A DNA stretch of 64,000 nt from Megalopta genalis (GCF_051020955.1 NC_135021.1:11141962-11205961), one strand, 5' to 3'; positions 11,385 through 21,721 are shown, numbered from the stretch's first letter. Program-made: numbers and translations. Notes: a model not told the origin generated them from the letters alone.

Positions 11385-11659
11385 AGGAAAAATGACGTAT
11401 AGATGTGTATAGGTCCTAACTTGAGTGATGGCGGTTTAGGAAATCATAAGGGTTAGCATGGCGAAGTCAGTGTTTTGAAGATGACGTGGAGAGACAAAGG
11501 TTCAGGTATGATGCGGCAAGAACAGAGGTCGAGGATGAGGCAGAGTTTGAGGATGAGTCAAGGGTGAAATCATGGTTTGCAGAAGATTTCGGGATGTTCG
11601 ATAAGAAGATAATGGAATGACGTTCGTCTACAATGATAAGTGACGATCGCGGAATGACA

Positions 11660-11752
11660 TTAACAATAATAAATGGCGTAACAACAATAATAGTAATAAT
11701 AATAACAAAAATAATAATAATAAGAAGAAGAAGAAGAAGAAGAAATCTAATT
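11660..11752. repeat. AAT/AAG trinucleotide repeats
   Basis: Imperfect AATAAT triplets followed by AAGAAGAAG. The reverse strand reads as a Leu/Ile run that looks like a membrane segment but is only the microsatellite. The flanking 11385-11660 is unique DNA without a recognised gene. Confidence 0.9.
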
Positions 11753-11849
11753 AGAATTAAAGTGGTGGAGTAGAACGTAACAGACACCGTTTAACAGCAA
11801 TGTTTTTACAAAAAGGGCAAGAGACGCATTTAAAAATTGTAGATCAAAG

Positions 11850-12380
11850 CTATTTTGACCGAAGGGGTTGAAAGACCCCTTTTCAAATTTTCGTTCGGCA
11901 CTATTTTCATCAAAGGGGGCAAACGGAGAGCTTTTGAAATTTTAGTTTGTCACTATTTTCACAAAACGGACGAGAAACACATTTAAAAATATTTGATTAA
12001 CGCTACTTTTACGAGAGGTAGCGAGACACACCTTTTAAAAGTTTAATTCCACACTATTTTTGCCAAAGGGTACAAAGGGTACAAAGGAACAGCTTTTAAA
12101 AGTTTAACTGGACACTATTTCTACCAAAGACGGCAAAAGACAGCTTTCAAAGCTTGAATTTGGCAACATCGATGCGAAAAGGGCGGGAAACATATTTAAA
12201 AGTTTTTGATCAAAGTTGTTTCAGCCAAAGGGGTTGAAAGACCGCTTTTAAACATTTTAATTAACACTATTTTTACCGAAGGAGACGAAATACGCTTTTT
12301 AAAAGTTCAATTCAACGCTCAAAAGTATTGTTTGGCACTATTTTTACAAAGGGTGCAAAAAACATATTTAAAGATGTTTC
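11850..12380. repeat. Tandem repeat, 50-62-bp unit, locus 2
   Basis: About ten diverged units with CACTATTTTTACCAAAGG, a purine-rich stretch, and CTTTTAAAAGTTTAA. Starts lie near 11850, 11902, 11951, 12001, 12051, 12112, 12164, 12214, 12267 and 12335. Same family as 8787-8938. Frames are broken by indels. Confidence 0.75.
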
Positions 12381-12399
12381 ATCGACAATATTTTGATCA

Positions 12400-13184
12400 A
12401 AGACAATTTTTATTTTGCACAGAGATCCGCAATCTAATCGTAAGCCGTGCTTTCGTTATTGTAAGAATAGGTGTATACCCGCGCGAACAAGCAAATAAAT
12501 CAATAAAAATCATTCTGTATTTAGCCATGAAGAAAAATCAAATTGCCCAGTAACAATCGGTCGATCACGGTCGTCCATCGCATCGGGAGAACCGATCGGA
12601 ATCGAGCGTGACCTCGCCGAAACGGAATCCGGGTTATCTTCCGCGTCAAGTAGAAAAGCTCGACGAATGTGCAGCCCGGCGACAACGCGCGAGCATCGGG
12701 ATCGCAACAAATCTGCGATGGATCCCCGTGCTCGATCCATCGTCCCCATTCGGCTCGTTCACGTCCCGACAGGCCTTCGAATCCGCGCGGCGACGGCGAC
12801 TCGCGAGCAAAATAAAAATCATTGCAGGCGAAAACGGCCGGTTTCCAGCTGCCTCTCTGGAACGAAGCTGGTCCCAGGCAATTCTCCGTCTCGTTCCGCG
12901 CTCGTCAAAGAGAAGGGAGAAGCACAACAAATACCCGCGACGACGGCGGAGTCGCGCGCGGATCCATGGGAGACCATCGGATGAAAGTTCGCGCAGGGTG
13001 TTCCCGACGTTAGCCGGCTTGCCTCTCGCTCCGCGACTAACGAGAAGAGGATTAGGCGCGTAATACTTGGATCCCGGATGCCAGGCGGCCCAAGGAACCT
13101 GTAATTGGGGACCTGGATCGCGCGATGATGCGAAACGTTTGGTATTAGGCGTTGCCATGCCTTCGGGAATATTCAAATTCATCA
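12400..13184. other. CpG-rich island with overlapping frames, no gene called
   Basis: Starts with an AT-rich tail containing an inverted-end word, ATCCGCAATCTAATC, shared with the TAGACTGCGG MITE family, then becomes CpG-rich. Frames of 151 codons (plus, 12608) and 194 codons (minus, 13230 to 12646) overlap one another. The first ~24 codons of the minus frame are the 160-bp satellite read backward, and neither frame shows a domain. Confidence 0.4.
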
Positions 13185-14125
13185 GCTCGGGAGCTTCTTT
13201 CAATTTTATGGTTTCTTTTTTGGTTTGCACTAGGTGCGACGTCGTCCTTTAAGAATATTTAAATTGACAAATTCGCATGCATCTTACAATTTTAGAATGG
13301 TTAAATTGGTACCAGGTGCGTGGACATTGATTCAAAAAATTGTATTTGATGAATTTACGAGCTTCTTTCAATTTTAGAGTAGTTAAGTTTGAATTAGATA
13401 TGATATCATCCCTTAAGAATATTTAATTGGAATATTCGTAGGCGTCTTACAATTTTAGTATGGTTAAATTAGTATTAAGTGCGTCGACATTGATGAAACA
13501 ATTTTATTCGATGAATTTACTAGGTTTTTTCAATTTTGGAGTGATTAAGTTTATAAGTGATACGTTGTCAATCCTTAAAAATATTTAATTCAAAATTCGC
13601 ACGTATCTTACAATTTTGGTATAATCAAGTTAGTATTAGTTGCGTCGACATTGATTAAAAAACTTTATTTGATGAATTTGCGAGCTTTTTTCAATTTTGG
13701 AGTCGTTAAATTTATTTGGTAAGACGCAATCCCTTAAAAATATTTAATTGACAAATTCGTATGCATTTAAAAATTTTAGAACGTTTAAATTAGTATTAGG
13801 TGCGCTGACATTCGTTAGAAAAATTTCATTCCGTGAATTTATGGGCTTCTTTCAATTTTAGAATCGTTAAGTTCGTATCAGGTGCGATATCAACCCTTAA
13901 AAATATTTAATTGAAAAATTCTTGTACATCTTGCAAGTTTAAATTAGTATCCGGTTCGTTAACATCCATCGGAGAAATTTCGATTTGATGGATTTACGAG
14001 CTTCTTTTAATTTAAAAATCGTTAAGTTTTTGTATTGGATGCGATGTCATCCCTTAAAAATATATAACTGACAAATTCGTACATAACTTTTAATATTAGA
14101 GTTGTCAAATCAGTGTCGGGTGCGT
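13185..14125. repeat. 160-bp tandem array, first block
   Basis: About six units. The marker GAGCTTCTTTCAATTTT or close variants occurs near 13191, 13359, 13522, 13682, 13843 and 13998, a spacing of 155-169 bp. Each unit also contains CCCTTAAAAATATTTAATTG and GTGCGTCGACATTGAT. Each appears to be two related halves of ~80 bp. Pieces of the same unit reappear at 17160-17400. Confidence 0.85.
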
Positions 14126-15022
14126 CGTCATCGATTAAACAACAAAGACAAGAAAAGAATTTAAAAATACCGCGACATTACTTTCACTCTACCAACATCA
14201 TTTAAAAGAATAAATACATTTTGATCTCATTTCCGTTCGAAATACGAGAAATGACGACGATTTTTATTTCGCATAAAAATCCGCAATCTACTAACAATTG
14301 ATACGACGCGAAAATAAATATAAGTTACATAATATCGGCACAGTTTTGCAACAATAAAATCTGTATGTACGTGTACGCGATTGTCCAGTTGATTGTCGGA
14401 TTGAAAATAATAACGAATTCCGGGGTACGCGCGCACATTGTTCGAAGAAACGTGATACGTAACGAGTTTTTCCGCGGCTGGTGGATAAATTAGCGAGGAA
14501 TTCATTAGAGACGGCGGTGGGTACGTCGCGCGTGAAAATCAGGCGAATATATACCGCGCGGGGCCCGTTCATCCCTATCCGGTTAATTACGCCGAAATGA
14601 TCGATCCTTAAATACGAGCGGCCAATTGGCGAATGGCGCATACGCTATTAGGCGCGCAGCATGAAAATGGCAGTTTGTAAAATAGGTGCGGCATAAATAT
14701 TCACCGGTTCGGCCCTCGTAGTCCGAGGGGTGAAACAACGTTATTGGGCAGGCTCCCAATAGCCGAATATCGGGCTATAATTAAGCTCTATTCTTTCCGT
14801 GAATTAACTCCTGCAACGACACAGGACGCACGACCGTTCGAAATTCGGATAGACGTTCCGCTGGATTACCGATTTCCGATAATTAAGCGCGTTAAATAAA
14901 TAATCCAGTAAATTATATTTTCAATCTCGCCGATTATTACGGCAACGCGCGTACACGCGAGCGTTTCTAACCTTTTCCCCGGCCACGCGATACTCTACGA
15001 TCGCTGTTGCAATTATCTTCGA
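14126..15022. other. Unique DNA, possible regulatory island
   Basis: Begins AT-rich with a TAGACTGCGG-family end (AAAAATCCGCAATCTA at about 14275). From about 14500 to 15000 it is CpG-rich with homeodomain-type AT cores (GGTTAATTACG, CTATAATTAAGC, CGATAATTAAGCGC). The composition resembles conserved non-coding DNA, but conservation cannot be tested here. No supported frame. Confidence 0.35.
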
Positions 15023-15470
15023 TTAACCCTTAGCACTCCGAACCATTCTGGACGTTGGCTACCAGCTACTCAGCGCCACTTTTCGGCAGAAACGGGCATT
15101 TACAGACCCTCGTATTATTTAGTATGCTTTTGGAACTAACTAACATATTATAATATTGAAAGAAAAGCAAATCAAGGATGAAATGCGAATTATTGCTCGC
15201 CTCCGTGCAAAATCGAGTGGCCAAATACTTTTTTCCCCGGCGTTATTTTCTTCGTTCTCTGTATTTTTCAAGAAAACGAACTAAAACATTAATTATATGT
15301 CGCGTATTTGTTCAATATATCGTTGCTATAATTCAACGCTGAGACATGTCCGAATAATGAAGCCTAAAAAAAAGCATTTAAAGTTTTATTTCTCCAATAA
15401 CAATTTGCTATTCGAAGATAATGGCCAATGAGATGTCTCAGTACTGAATTCGAACAACGGTACGTCCAAT
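15023..15470. mobile_element. Truncated or deleted piggyBac-type copy
   Basis: Begins TTAACCCTTAGCACTCCG and matches the first ~130 bp of the adjoining element at 15471 almost exactly (CAGCTACTCAG, GGCAGAAACGGGCATTT, CCTCGTATTATTTAGTATG), then diverges. Its right side ends at the TTAA shared with the next element. An internal inverted pair, CGCTGAGACAT and ATGTCTCAGT, is present. No coding region. Confidence 0.6.
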
Positions 15471-16528
15471 TTAACCCTTAGCACTCCGAACCATTCTGGA
15501 TGTTGGCTACCAGCTACTCAGTGCCACTTTTCGGCAGAAACGGGCATTTGCAGACCCTCGTATTATTTAGTATGGTTTTGGAACTAAATAACATATCATA
15601 ATGATATTGGACTTTTATGAATTGGCTGAAATCGAGAAATTTGCAAAAAAATCAATATTTCATTTTTTATAATTTTGTTATTGTTTGTTTTATAATTTTG
15701 TTTTGTTGTTGTAATCGCTATCTGTGCGAACTCTTTCTCTCGTCGCCTTGTTGCTTGGACGATATCGCTATCACTGCTATCAAAACGATAGACTAACTGT
15801 AGAAGAAAACCTTCTACAGTTAGTCTTTCTAACATATCTGTATAAACGTCTATCTGTATAAACGTCTATCTGAAGCTCATCTTCGCTACTACTTGTGTCA
15901 TGAGACTCGTTCGTGTTCGAACGTTTTGCCATTGTTCTAATAAAAAATATGAATAAATACATAGGTTGAAAATTTCTAGTTGTTATTACCAACTCACAAG
16001 ATGATATTTAGCAAAAAAACTTTTACCAAACAATTTATTTACCAAGAGAAGAATCACTTTTCCGATTTTCTCACTCGTTAGATCTATCTATACCGCTCGA
16101 CGCTTCAAACCAGACTGAGTTCAGCTTTGAAAATCTTTTCCTCCAGATTTTATGATTATAAATCTCACTATACAGTGCGTGCTATGTTCGCATACCGATA
16201 TCTCTTCTACAAACTTGCATTATCGCTCTTTTCAAGTGGCGCCTTTGAAGTGCTCGGACCGTCGTGAGCACGCCTCTCACGTTCTCGTCAAAACCCGCTG
16301 ACATGTCTTGTATATATCTTAGTAATTTTACCATATTTTGATTTGATTTCTTGTGCCACTTCAAGAGAAAACTTCAGGGAAACATGCAAGTCTCAAAAAG
16401 TTGCGCTGAAATAACTCAATTTCCCGTAATCACTAATCAATTTTAATGTCCCACGAGAGGGGACATCCGAGTGATATGCTAGAATTACGATGTCCCACGA
16501 GAGGGGACAGCGGTGTGCAAAGGGTTAA
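15471..16528 (-). mobile_element. Non-autonomous piggyBac-type element
   Basis: A 1058-bp element bounded by TTAA, with termini CCCTTAGCACTCC (left) and inverted CCCTTTGCACACC (right). Near the right end the motif GTCCCACGAGAGGGGAC occurs twice (16448-16464 and 16492-16508), a plausible transposase-binding repeat. A Ser/Asp-rich remnant lies on the minus strand in the left half; the catalytic region is missing. It interrupts the 160-bp array region. Confidence 0.8.
15596..15992 (-). pseudogene. piggyBac-type transposase N-terminal remnant
   Basis: Two overlapping minus-strand frames carry the acidic, Ser-rich composition typical of piggyBac N termini: one reads ESHDTSSSEDELQIDVYTD, the other FDSSDSDIVQATRRREKEF. 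The frames meet at a perfect 16-bp inverted repeat (15790-15805 and 15811-15826, spacer AAAAC) that breaks the reading. The catalytic DDE region is absent. Assignment rests on composition plus the TTAA element around it. Confidence 0.55.
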
Positions 16529-16755
16529 TATGTATCGTCGTAAAGCGAACGGTAAAATCCAGAAAATTACCGGGGACGCCCGGAGAGTTCAACAATCGTC
16601 GAAACGTTTCTCCTTTCACTTTCTGCAAACCGAATGATCTCCTGCTACTACCAGAAACAAAGTTACGTTCGATCCTTCGCTGCACATGCGCCAAGTGCTT
16701 CGGAAGTTCTTCGCGCGTCTTACGACCGCACGATCGAATATTAAACGTGAGATCT

Positions 16756-17160
16756 ACAGGGTGTCCATTTATTAGGGTTACTTTTAAATTTCGCGCCGTT
16801 TACGTTTTTTCGTTCTAGATAGTCGTATGTTATTTGATAAGTGGAAACATCGCGGTGAACTGAAATGGACGGATATTCGATTCAACGACGCCTGTTTATT
16901 ATTCAAAATTGTTATAAATTTGGCAAAAGTTCTGCAGACGTTCGAAGAAAATTTCGTACAAAATATGGAACGATTTGTATGTCCATCGAACATGCAAATC
17001 GAAAGTATAATTAACGAATTTGGAGAAAGCAGTTCGCTTGCAGATAAAGTTAGCAAACATCATCGTATCCACACGAGATTGCATATTTGTGTGATGGACA
17101 GCTTTCTCGTCCATATTCTGTACGAAATTTTCTTTCAACTTCTGCGGTATCGTCTCCCCT
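16756..17160. repeat. Inverted-repeat element with GGGTGTCC terminus
   Basis: Starts CTACAGGGTGTCCATTTATT, a TA-MITE-like terminus. Inverted arms lie at about 16940-17010 and 17065-17140: GAAAATTTCGTACAAAATATGG against CCATATTCTGTACGAAATTTTC, with the words ATGTCCATCG and GTGATGGACA also paired. Frames of 111 (plus) and 79 (minus) codons mirror each other because of the inversion. No right terminus identified. Confidence 0.5.
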
Positions 17161-17405
17161 AAAAATATTTAAATTGACAAATTTCAGAGCTTTCTTCAAT
17201 TTTAAAGTCGTCACGTAAATTTTAAGCGCGCTTCCGACATTTAAGAAATTTTTAATCAACCAATTCGCACGCATCCTTCAGTTTACAGTCGTTTATGTCA
17301 GTATTGAATGTATCGTCATCCCTTAAATGAATATAAATTGACAAATTCAAACGCTGTCATTCAAACGCAAATTCAAAAGTTGTTACGTCATTATTAAATA
17401 TAACA
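17160..17405. repeat. 160-bp array, outlying block
   Basis: Contains CTAAAAATATTTAAATTGACAA, GAGCTTTCTTCAATTTTAAAG, CGTCATCCCTTAAATG and AATTGACAAATTC, the same words as 13185-14125. This implies one array or two related blocks separated by 3 kb that includes the transposon. Confidence 0.7.
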
Positions 17406-18564
17406 TTGACCTCAAAAAATCACCCACCCCTTGAGAAATATTCACCCATTCTGCACCCTTCTTGCTTCATCCTTCTTTCGAAACGTGTTGCGAAATACAA
17501 AAAAATCCCAACTATTTCCAAGGGACGATTACAACCCTCGAAACCGAATTATGACACCCCTGTTTGATTTCTGAATTGCTTAACGTCCTCGCTCTAAAAA
17601 CCTGTCCTACGTTAAAAACTATTCCGCAGCTCTTCGTTACGAAACGAAAAAAAACACAAAATCGACAATCAAAACAAAATTATAATTGCAATAATTCATA
17701 TGTAACAATTAGACTGCGGATTTGACGCGTTTATGAGGAAAAGAAGATGGATAAACGAAACACAGAACGGGGAAGACGAAAAAGGAATATCAAAATAATA
17801 AAATTTAATCGCAGTTAAGATTAAGAGCTAAGATTAAGCTCTCGTTATGACCGCCCCTCGGTCTCAAGTAGATCGTTGCGCTGGAAAGATCGAAGACCCC
17901 GATCGCATTTCGAGCCACGATCGTCGATCGGCAGCGAAACGATCGCAGATAGTCGACGGAACTCTGGGACCGAGCGACGAGGAAAATTTCGCAGAGGCTG
18001 ATCCCGAAAATATCAATATGCACGGAACGGAACGGTACGGAACGGAACGAGTCGGCCGGTGATACAGGAAGCTGACTCACACCACGCGGGATCCCATGGT
18101 GTACAGGCAACTACGGCACACCATCGTCGGTATTGCACAAGCATTTACACGTCCACGGGTTCCCCTCGCGGTTCAAACTCGGCCGATTCCCCTGCAACCC
18201 CTTCGGCGACCCCACCACCGGCGTCAACCCCCTCTAACCACGCGGCCATCTCCACTCCCGACCTTTCCACCCCTCTCGCGACCGTTCCCCTCTTCGCTCC
18301 CCACCACGGGGATCCACGCTCCCCCTTCCGGCTGTCCCACCTGCGGTGAACAACACGGAGTCCTTGTCTATGAACTCGCGAGTTCGTCGACAGGACCGGC
18401 GGAACGAGGAGGGCGGACGAAGGACGAGGGGTGAAGCGGCGAGAGAACGAGAGAATGGGAGAATATGAGAGAGAGAGCATGCAGCGCCGGAGAACCTAAC
18501 CGCTACCTTTCCGCGTATCCTTTCTCCGCGTACAGTCCGCGCTGATTTACCGGGGAGGATATAT
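17406..18564. other. Unique DNA, CpG-rich second half, no gene seen
   Basis: 17406-17800 is AT-rich without features except a TAGACTGCGGATTT word at about 17709. 17820-18520 is CpG- and C-rich, with a GGAACGGAACGG-type repeat at about 18022-18056. Three plus-strand and two minus-strand frames of 96-120 codons overlap each other and are Pro/Arg/Ser low complexity. Confidence 0.4.
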
Positions 18565-18961
18565 GAGCCGTTTATTTTGAAAGTGGCATAAGTCACTTTT
18601 TCAAAAAGATCGAGTTGATGGTAACACTAATTACAATTGAACGGTATCTTTTCATTTTTTTAAAATTTGCAATCAATAAGTTGAGAACTATTGAGATTTG
18701 TTCGAGAGAAGTTTTGCTAATTAACGGTATAACAAACATGTTTATTTTGAAAGTGGCGTAAGTCGCTGTACTCGGGAAATTAATTGCGGGGCTTAGTGTA
18801 AAAGAAATAGAAACGTGTGATAAGTGTGTGTGAAGTATTGTTTTGAATTATTTTCAGTATTTCTAAAAAAGTTGTGATCACTGGACTTATTTTTATAAGT
18901 GCGAAAGAATAGTGCAGTTTTGTAAATTATATTATATAATATATATATTATATATTATATT

Positions 18962-19177
18962 ATGTTATACGCTGGATCTCGTCCTGTTTCTTCAGCAAAA
19001 TACAAAGACATGTTGGACTTGCTTAATTATATACCCTCAATATACCACAGTTATTTAAAAAATTTGAAACAAAACACGATTTCCGAGGACTTAATCACTC
19101 CTATTGATGACGAAAATGAAATTGAATCGATGTATTTTCATATAAATTACTTATACTTATGTTTCAAAATGTACTAA
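18962..19177 (+). CDS. Possible transposase-end remnant inside the unknown element
   Basis: A 71-codon frame starting MLYAGSRPVSSAKYKDML and rich in Leu and Tyr (LLNYIPSIYHSYLKNL). It starts directly after an AT-repeat tract, so the true start is probably lost. In the inverted copy at about 34655-34865 the same protein is broken by a 2-bp insertion near its start and an in-frame TAA. This implies a once-coding region now decaying. I do not recognise the family with confidence. Confidence 0.4.
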   Translation: MLYAGSRPVSSAKYKDMLDLLNYIPSIYHSYLKNLKQNTISEDLITPIDDENEIESMYFHINYLYLCFKMY

Positions 19178-19521
19178 TTACTTTTGTATTTTATGAATAT
19201 TAAAATAAAAAATACTTAAATCAAACCTTTATATTAAATATGTTCATGGTATAAATTATTATTATATATGTAATTTATTCAACAATTTTAGTAAATCATT
19301 GTCCTTTCAAAACATCACTTCGGTAAAATACGTCGGACAAAATGAATATATGTCAGTCATTTTTCTAAACTATTTATTTTGAAAGTGGCTTAAGTCACTT
19401 TACCGTAATGAAAAGTGGTGATTTTTTAATGTTTGTACGAAATTATTTATACTGAAAAAAATATCAGTATCCTGAGATAACAAATACAAGTAAATCTTCT
19501 CGAAAGTTAGCATCCATATTT

Positions 19522-19811
19522 TTAACCCGAGAAAGATAACCTACGTCGCAGAGGCGCCTGCGAAGACTGTGGATTTTTGTTAATTTTTCATAGAGGTCTA
19601 GTGATTTAAGTTTAAAATTACTTAAAATATAAAAAAATATAATATAAATGCATTTTATTTTTACAATAATGCCAAACCTTTAAAATGACTAGATTAATTT
19701 AAATAAATATCCATTGTTAGTATAAAATTGACGCCTTAGAAAAGCATGCGCCTCTGAAGCGTATGGTTATCTTTTACGTACGTTGTCATATGGTTATCTT
19801 TCTAGGGTTAA
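19522..19811. mobile_element. TTAA MITE, deletion derivative of the 44013 element
   Basis: Bounded by TTAA. Both ends match the element at 44013-44686: TTAACCCGAGAAAGATAACC with CAGAGGCGCCTGCG, and inverted TTAACCCTAGAAAGATAACC. The part of the longer copy that encodes a piggyBac zinc finger is missing, with the junction near 19560. The second copy of the host element has the uninterrupted site at about 34311, TTTAAAAATATGGATG. Confidence 0.85.
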
Positions 19812-19990
19812 ACGTGTTAAAACGCAAACCCTTAAATATCTCGACTTAAAAACAAAGTGACTTATGCCACATTAAAAATAAACGGCTCATATCTTTCCAT
19901 GCTCCTGTACGACACACCAGAAATCGTACATCCTCGTCCAACCCGAATCTCGCCGCGCTCTTTACGACCGACTTTCTGATTCCCTTTTTA

Positions 19991-20437
19991 TTAAGTCATT
20001 AAATATGAAATGTCCGATTACCTAAAGCATCAAGTTTGATATCCGATGTTTTCGATATTTCACTTCGACCGTCCTTTGTTTTTTTTTTGTTTTGCAGTGA
20101 GAAGAGATACGCCATCTGGCTTGTAGACGCACTCTTTTGTTTTTTAACAGTCTATCGTATTGCCGTTTAAAGGTTAAATATTGTAAACCGTGGATAAGTT
20201 AAAAATTCGCGAATATGAGTTCTCTCGTGGAACTAACGCAACGCGGACGAATCGAAATATTAACGAGGTGTTCGGCAAAGGATGTGGCTAATGAACGTAC
20301 AGTACGTCGATGGTTTGAAAAATTCCGATCTGGAGATTTTGATGTCCCAAATGAATCACGTGGTTGACCTGAGAGCAAGGCTCGAGATATAATAACTTTT
20401 AGTCTCAAAATCGGACATTTCATACTTAGTGGCCTAA
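19991..20437 (+). mobile_element. Mariner relic
   Basis: Inverted termini TTAAGTCATTAAATATGAAA and TTTCATACTTAGTGGCCTAA, extending through TGTCCGATT. The left flank is TA; the right TA is degraded to TG. At 447 bp it retains only the N-terminal end of a transposase; a full mariner is about 1.25-1.3 kb. Confidence 0.75.
20215..20367 (+). pseudogene. Mariner transposase N-terminal remnant
   Basis: A 50-codon frame with ERTVRRWFEKFRSGDFDV, the second helix-turn-helix segment of mariner transposases. The preceding residues are shortened compared with the family. It ends at TGA directly after ESRG, and the frame continues as PESKARDI. The linker and catalytic domain are missing. Confidence 0.75.
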
Positions 20438-20507
20438 TGTTAAGCCAGCCCACGGTGGTCCGGAGCTTGCGAAAGCAGAGCTTGGTCGTTTTATTGTTCT
20501 GTAACGT

Positions 20508-20642
20508 TTAACCAGTTAGCCCTGTTTGACGAGTATACTCGTCATGAAGAATAAATAAATCAATTAATTTCAATCTCGAACAGCTATTTCAAGCTGCGAG
20601 ACGATTGCGTTCTGTTCTATGCTTCATTGAACAATTATCGCC
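20508..20642. mobile_element. Solo left end of a TTAA element (CCAGTTAGC family)
   Basis: Begins TTAACCAGTTAGCCCTG, followed by the perfect 16-bp palindrome GACGAGTATACTCGTC at 20528-20543. It matches the left end of 21173-21705. No right terminus found. An inverted TAGACTGCGG-family end (ATAAAATCCGCAGTCT) lies immediately after, at about 20652. Confidence 0.65.
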
Positions 20643-20697
20643 CTAACTGCATAAAATCCGCAGTCTTCTAATTCTCTTTGCATCGATCTCCCATTGT

Positions 20698-20845
20698 TGT
20701 TCCAAGCGACGGAAAAATGAAAAAGAAAGCATTTTAGACCAGTAGACTAGTCGCTCTATCGTCCAAAAAACATTCAAATTAGTTAGCGTAGTATGGAAAA
20801 AAATTACTGCGTTTTGAAAGGTGTACGAACACGTTCGCGGGCCAC
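20698..20845. mobile_element. Truncated right end of the CAGTGGCCC TA element
   Basis: Contains CAGTAGACTAGTCGCTCTAT, TTACTGCGTTTTGAAAGG, TGTACGAACACG and the end GGGCCAC before TATA, matching the right half of 3159-3787. The left half is missing. Confidence 0.65.
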
Positions 20846-20989
20846 TATATTTTCGAAGATACCTCTCGTGTAGACTAATTAATCTTTCTATCGTTCCTAG
20901 TGCGACGTTCACTAATTTAATTCGACTGCCGAAGGTTGATTAATTAAGCGAACGATTTAAATACACTGGGTCAAACGGACCCCGCAACC

Positions 20990-21172
20990 GCAATCCGAGG
21001 GTGAAAAATTACAGCGTCGTTCGAAATCGTTGGAAAAAATGTGGGACGAACCTTTGAGTAAAAAATGACGCACCGATGTTCGGAATCATTAGGACACAAT
21101 GGGGGACAAACCTTTAATTAAAAAATGACACGCTAATGTCAAAAATCACCGGAGAAAGTGAGGGGCGAACCT
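20990..21172. repeat. Three ~60-bp direct repeats
   Basis: Units contain a GGGACGAACCTTT-type word, AAAAAATGACGC or AAAAATGACACG, and a Cys/Gly-type CGATGTTCGGAATCATT region. The third unit runs into the TTAA of the next element, whose target was CCTTTAA within the repeat. Confidence 0.6.
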
Positions 21173-21705
21173 TTAACCAGTTAGCTGTGTTTGACGAGTA
21201 TACTCGTCATAGAGAAGTGGCAGTATTTTGTGTCAGGACGAGTATACTCGTCGTGCGTAAAACGCAGTGACCATTGGCTATTTAAATTGTAATTTTAGTG
21301 AAAACAAAAACATATTCTCAAATGTCAAGATGTTTAGAATATTTTGAGGCCAGGTCAGAATAAAACAAACAAATAAAAAATATGAATAAGATTAGAAAAG
21401 GATCACGATATTAGTGTTCGACGTGCAAAGTGCCATTATGTATATGTATATGTTTTAACTTTTACAAGTATTTGATTTTTCCTGCGTTTTTCGGTTATTA
21501 CGTATGCAGTATACGTTAATGTTAAGTGAATAAGTAAATATTAGTAATAAAATTGTTAATTTTATAAAATAAAACCGTCTTTTTGATCCAATATTTTAAC
21601 AGCGACACTTACTCTGTGTTCGACGAGCATACTCGTCAATGCTTGATTCACGCGACGCACATAGGTGCGCGCTCTGAAAAGGAGGCGCCACGGCTAACTG
21701 GTTAA
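21173..21705. mobile_element. TTAA element with iterated 16-bp palindromes
   Basis: A 533-bp element bounded by TTAA with termini CCAGTTAGCTGTG and inverted CCAGTTAGCCGTG. The palindrome GACGAGTATACTCGTC occurs at 21193-21208 and 21237-21252, and with one mismatch at 21622-21637 near the other end. No transposase frame. TTAA duplication places it with piggyBac-type elements. Confidence 0.85.
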
Positions 21706-21721
21706 TAATTGCAGTGCATTA

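Larger units (their letters stand above)
18565..19888 (+). mobile_element. DNA transposon of unknown class with 4-bp target duplication, copy 1
   Basis: Ends are GAGCCGTTTATTTTGAAAG and its inverse, flanked by ATAT on both sides. A near-palindromic box, AAAGTGGCATAAGTCACTTT and variants, is in both termini and recurs inside at about 18750 and 19384. An internal AT-rich tract precedes a short frame. A TTAA MITE (19522-19811) sits inside. The second copy at 34228-35369 is inverted and flanked by ATTT. Four-base duplication excludes mariner (TA), piggyBac (TTAA) and hAT (8 bp). I cannot assign a superfamily. Confidence 0.8.

Noticed and set aside
11467..11787. Hydrophobic 106-codon minus-strand frame
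   Set aside because: The Leu/Ile segment is the AAT/AAG microsatellite.
12646..13230. 194-codon minus-strand frame
   Set aside because: Starts within the 160-bp satellite, overlaps a 151-codon frame on the other strand, and has no recognisable domain.
18171..18190. tRNA-like GGTTCAAACTC word
   Set aside because: No matching cloverleaf arms or acceptor stem around it; I found no convincing tRNA in the window.
20960..20990. Shared CACTGGGTCAAA-CGGACCC word with 56164-56190 as a transposon end
   Set aside because: Only about 25 bp match, no target duplication, and no extension on either side.
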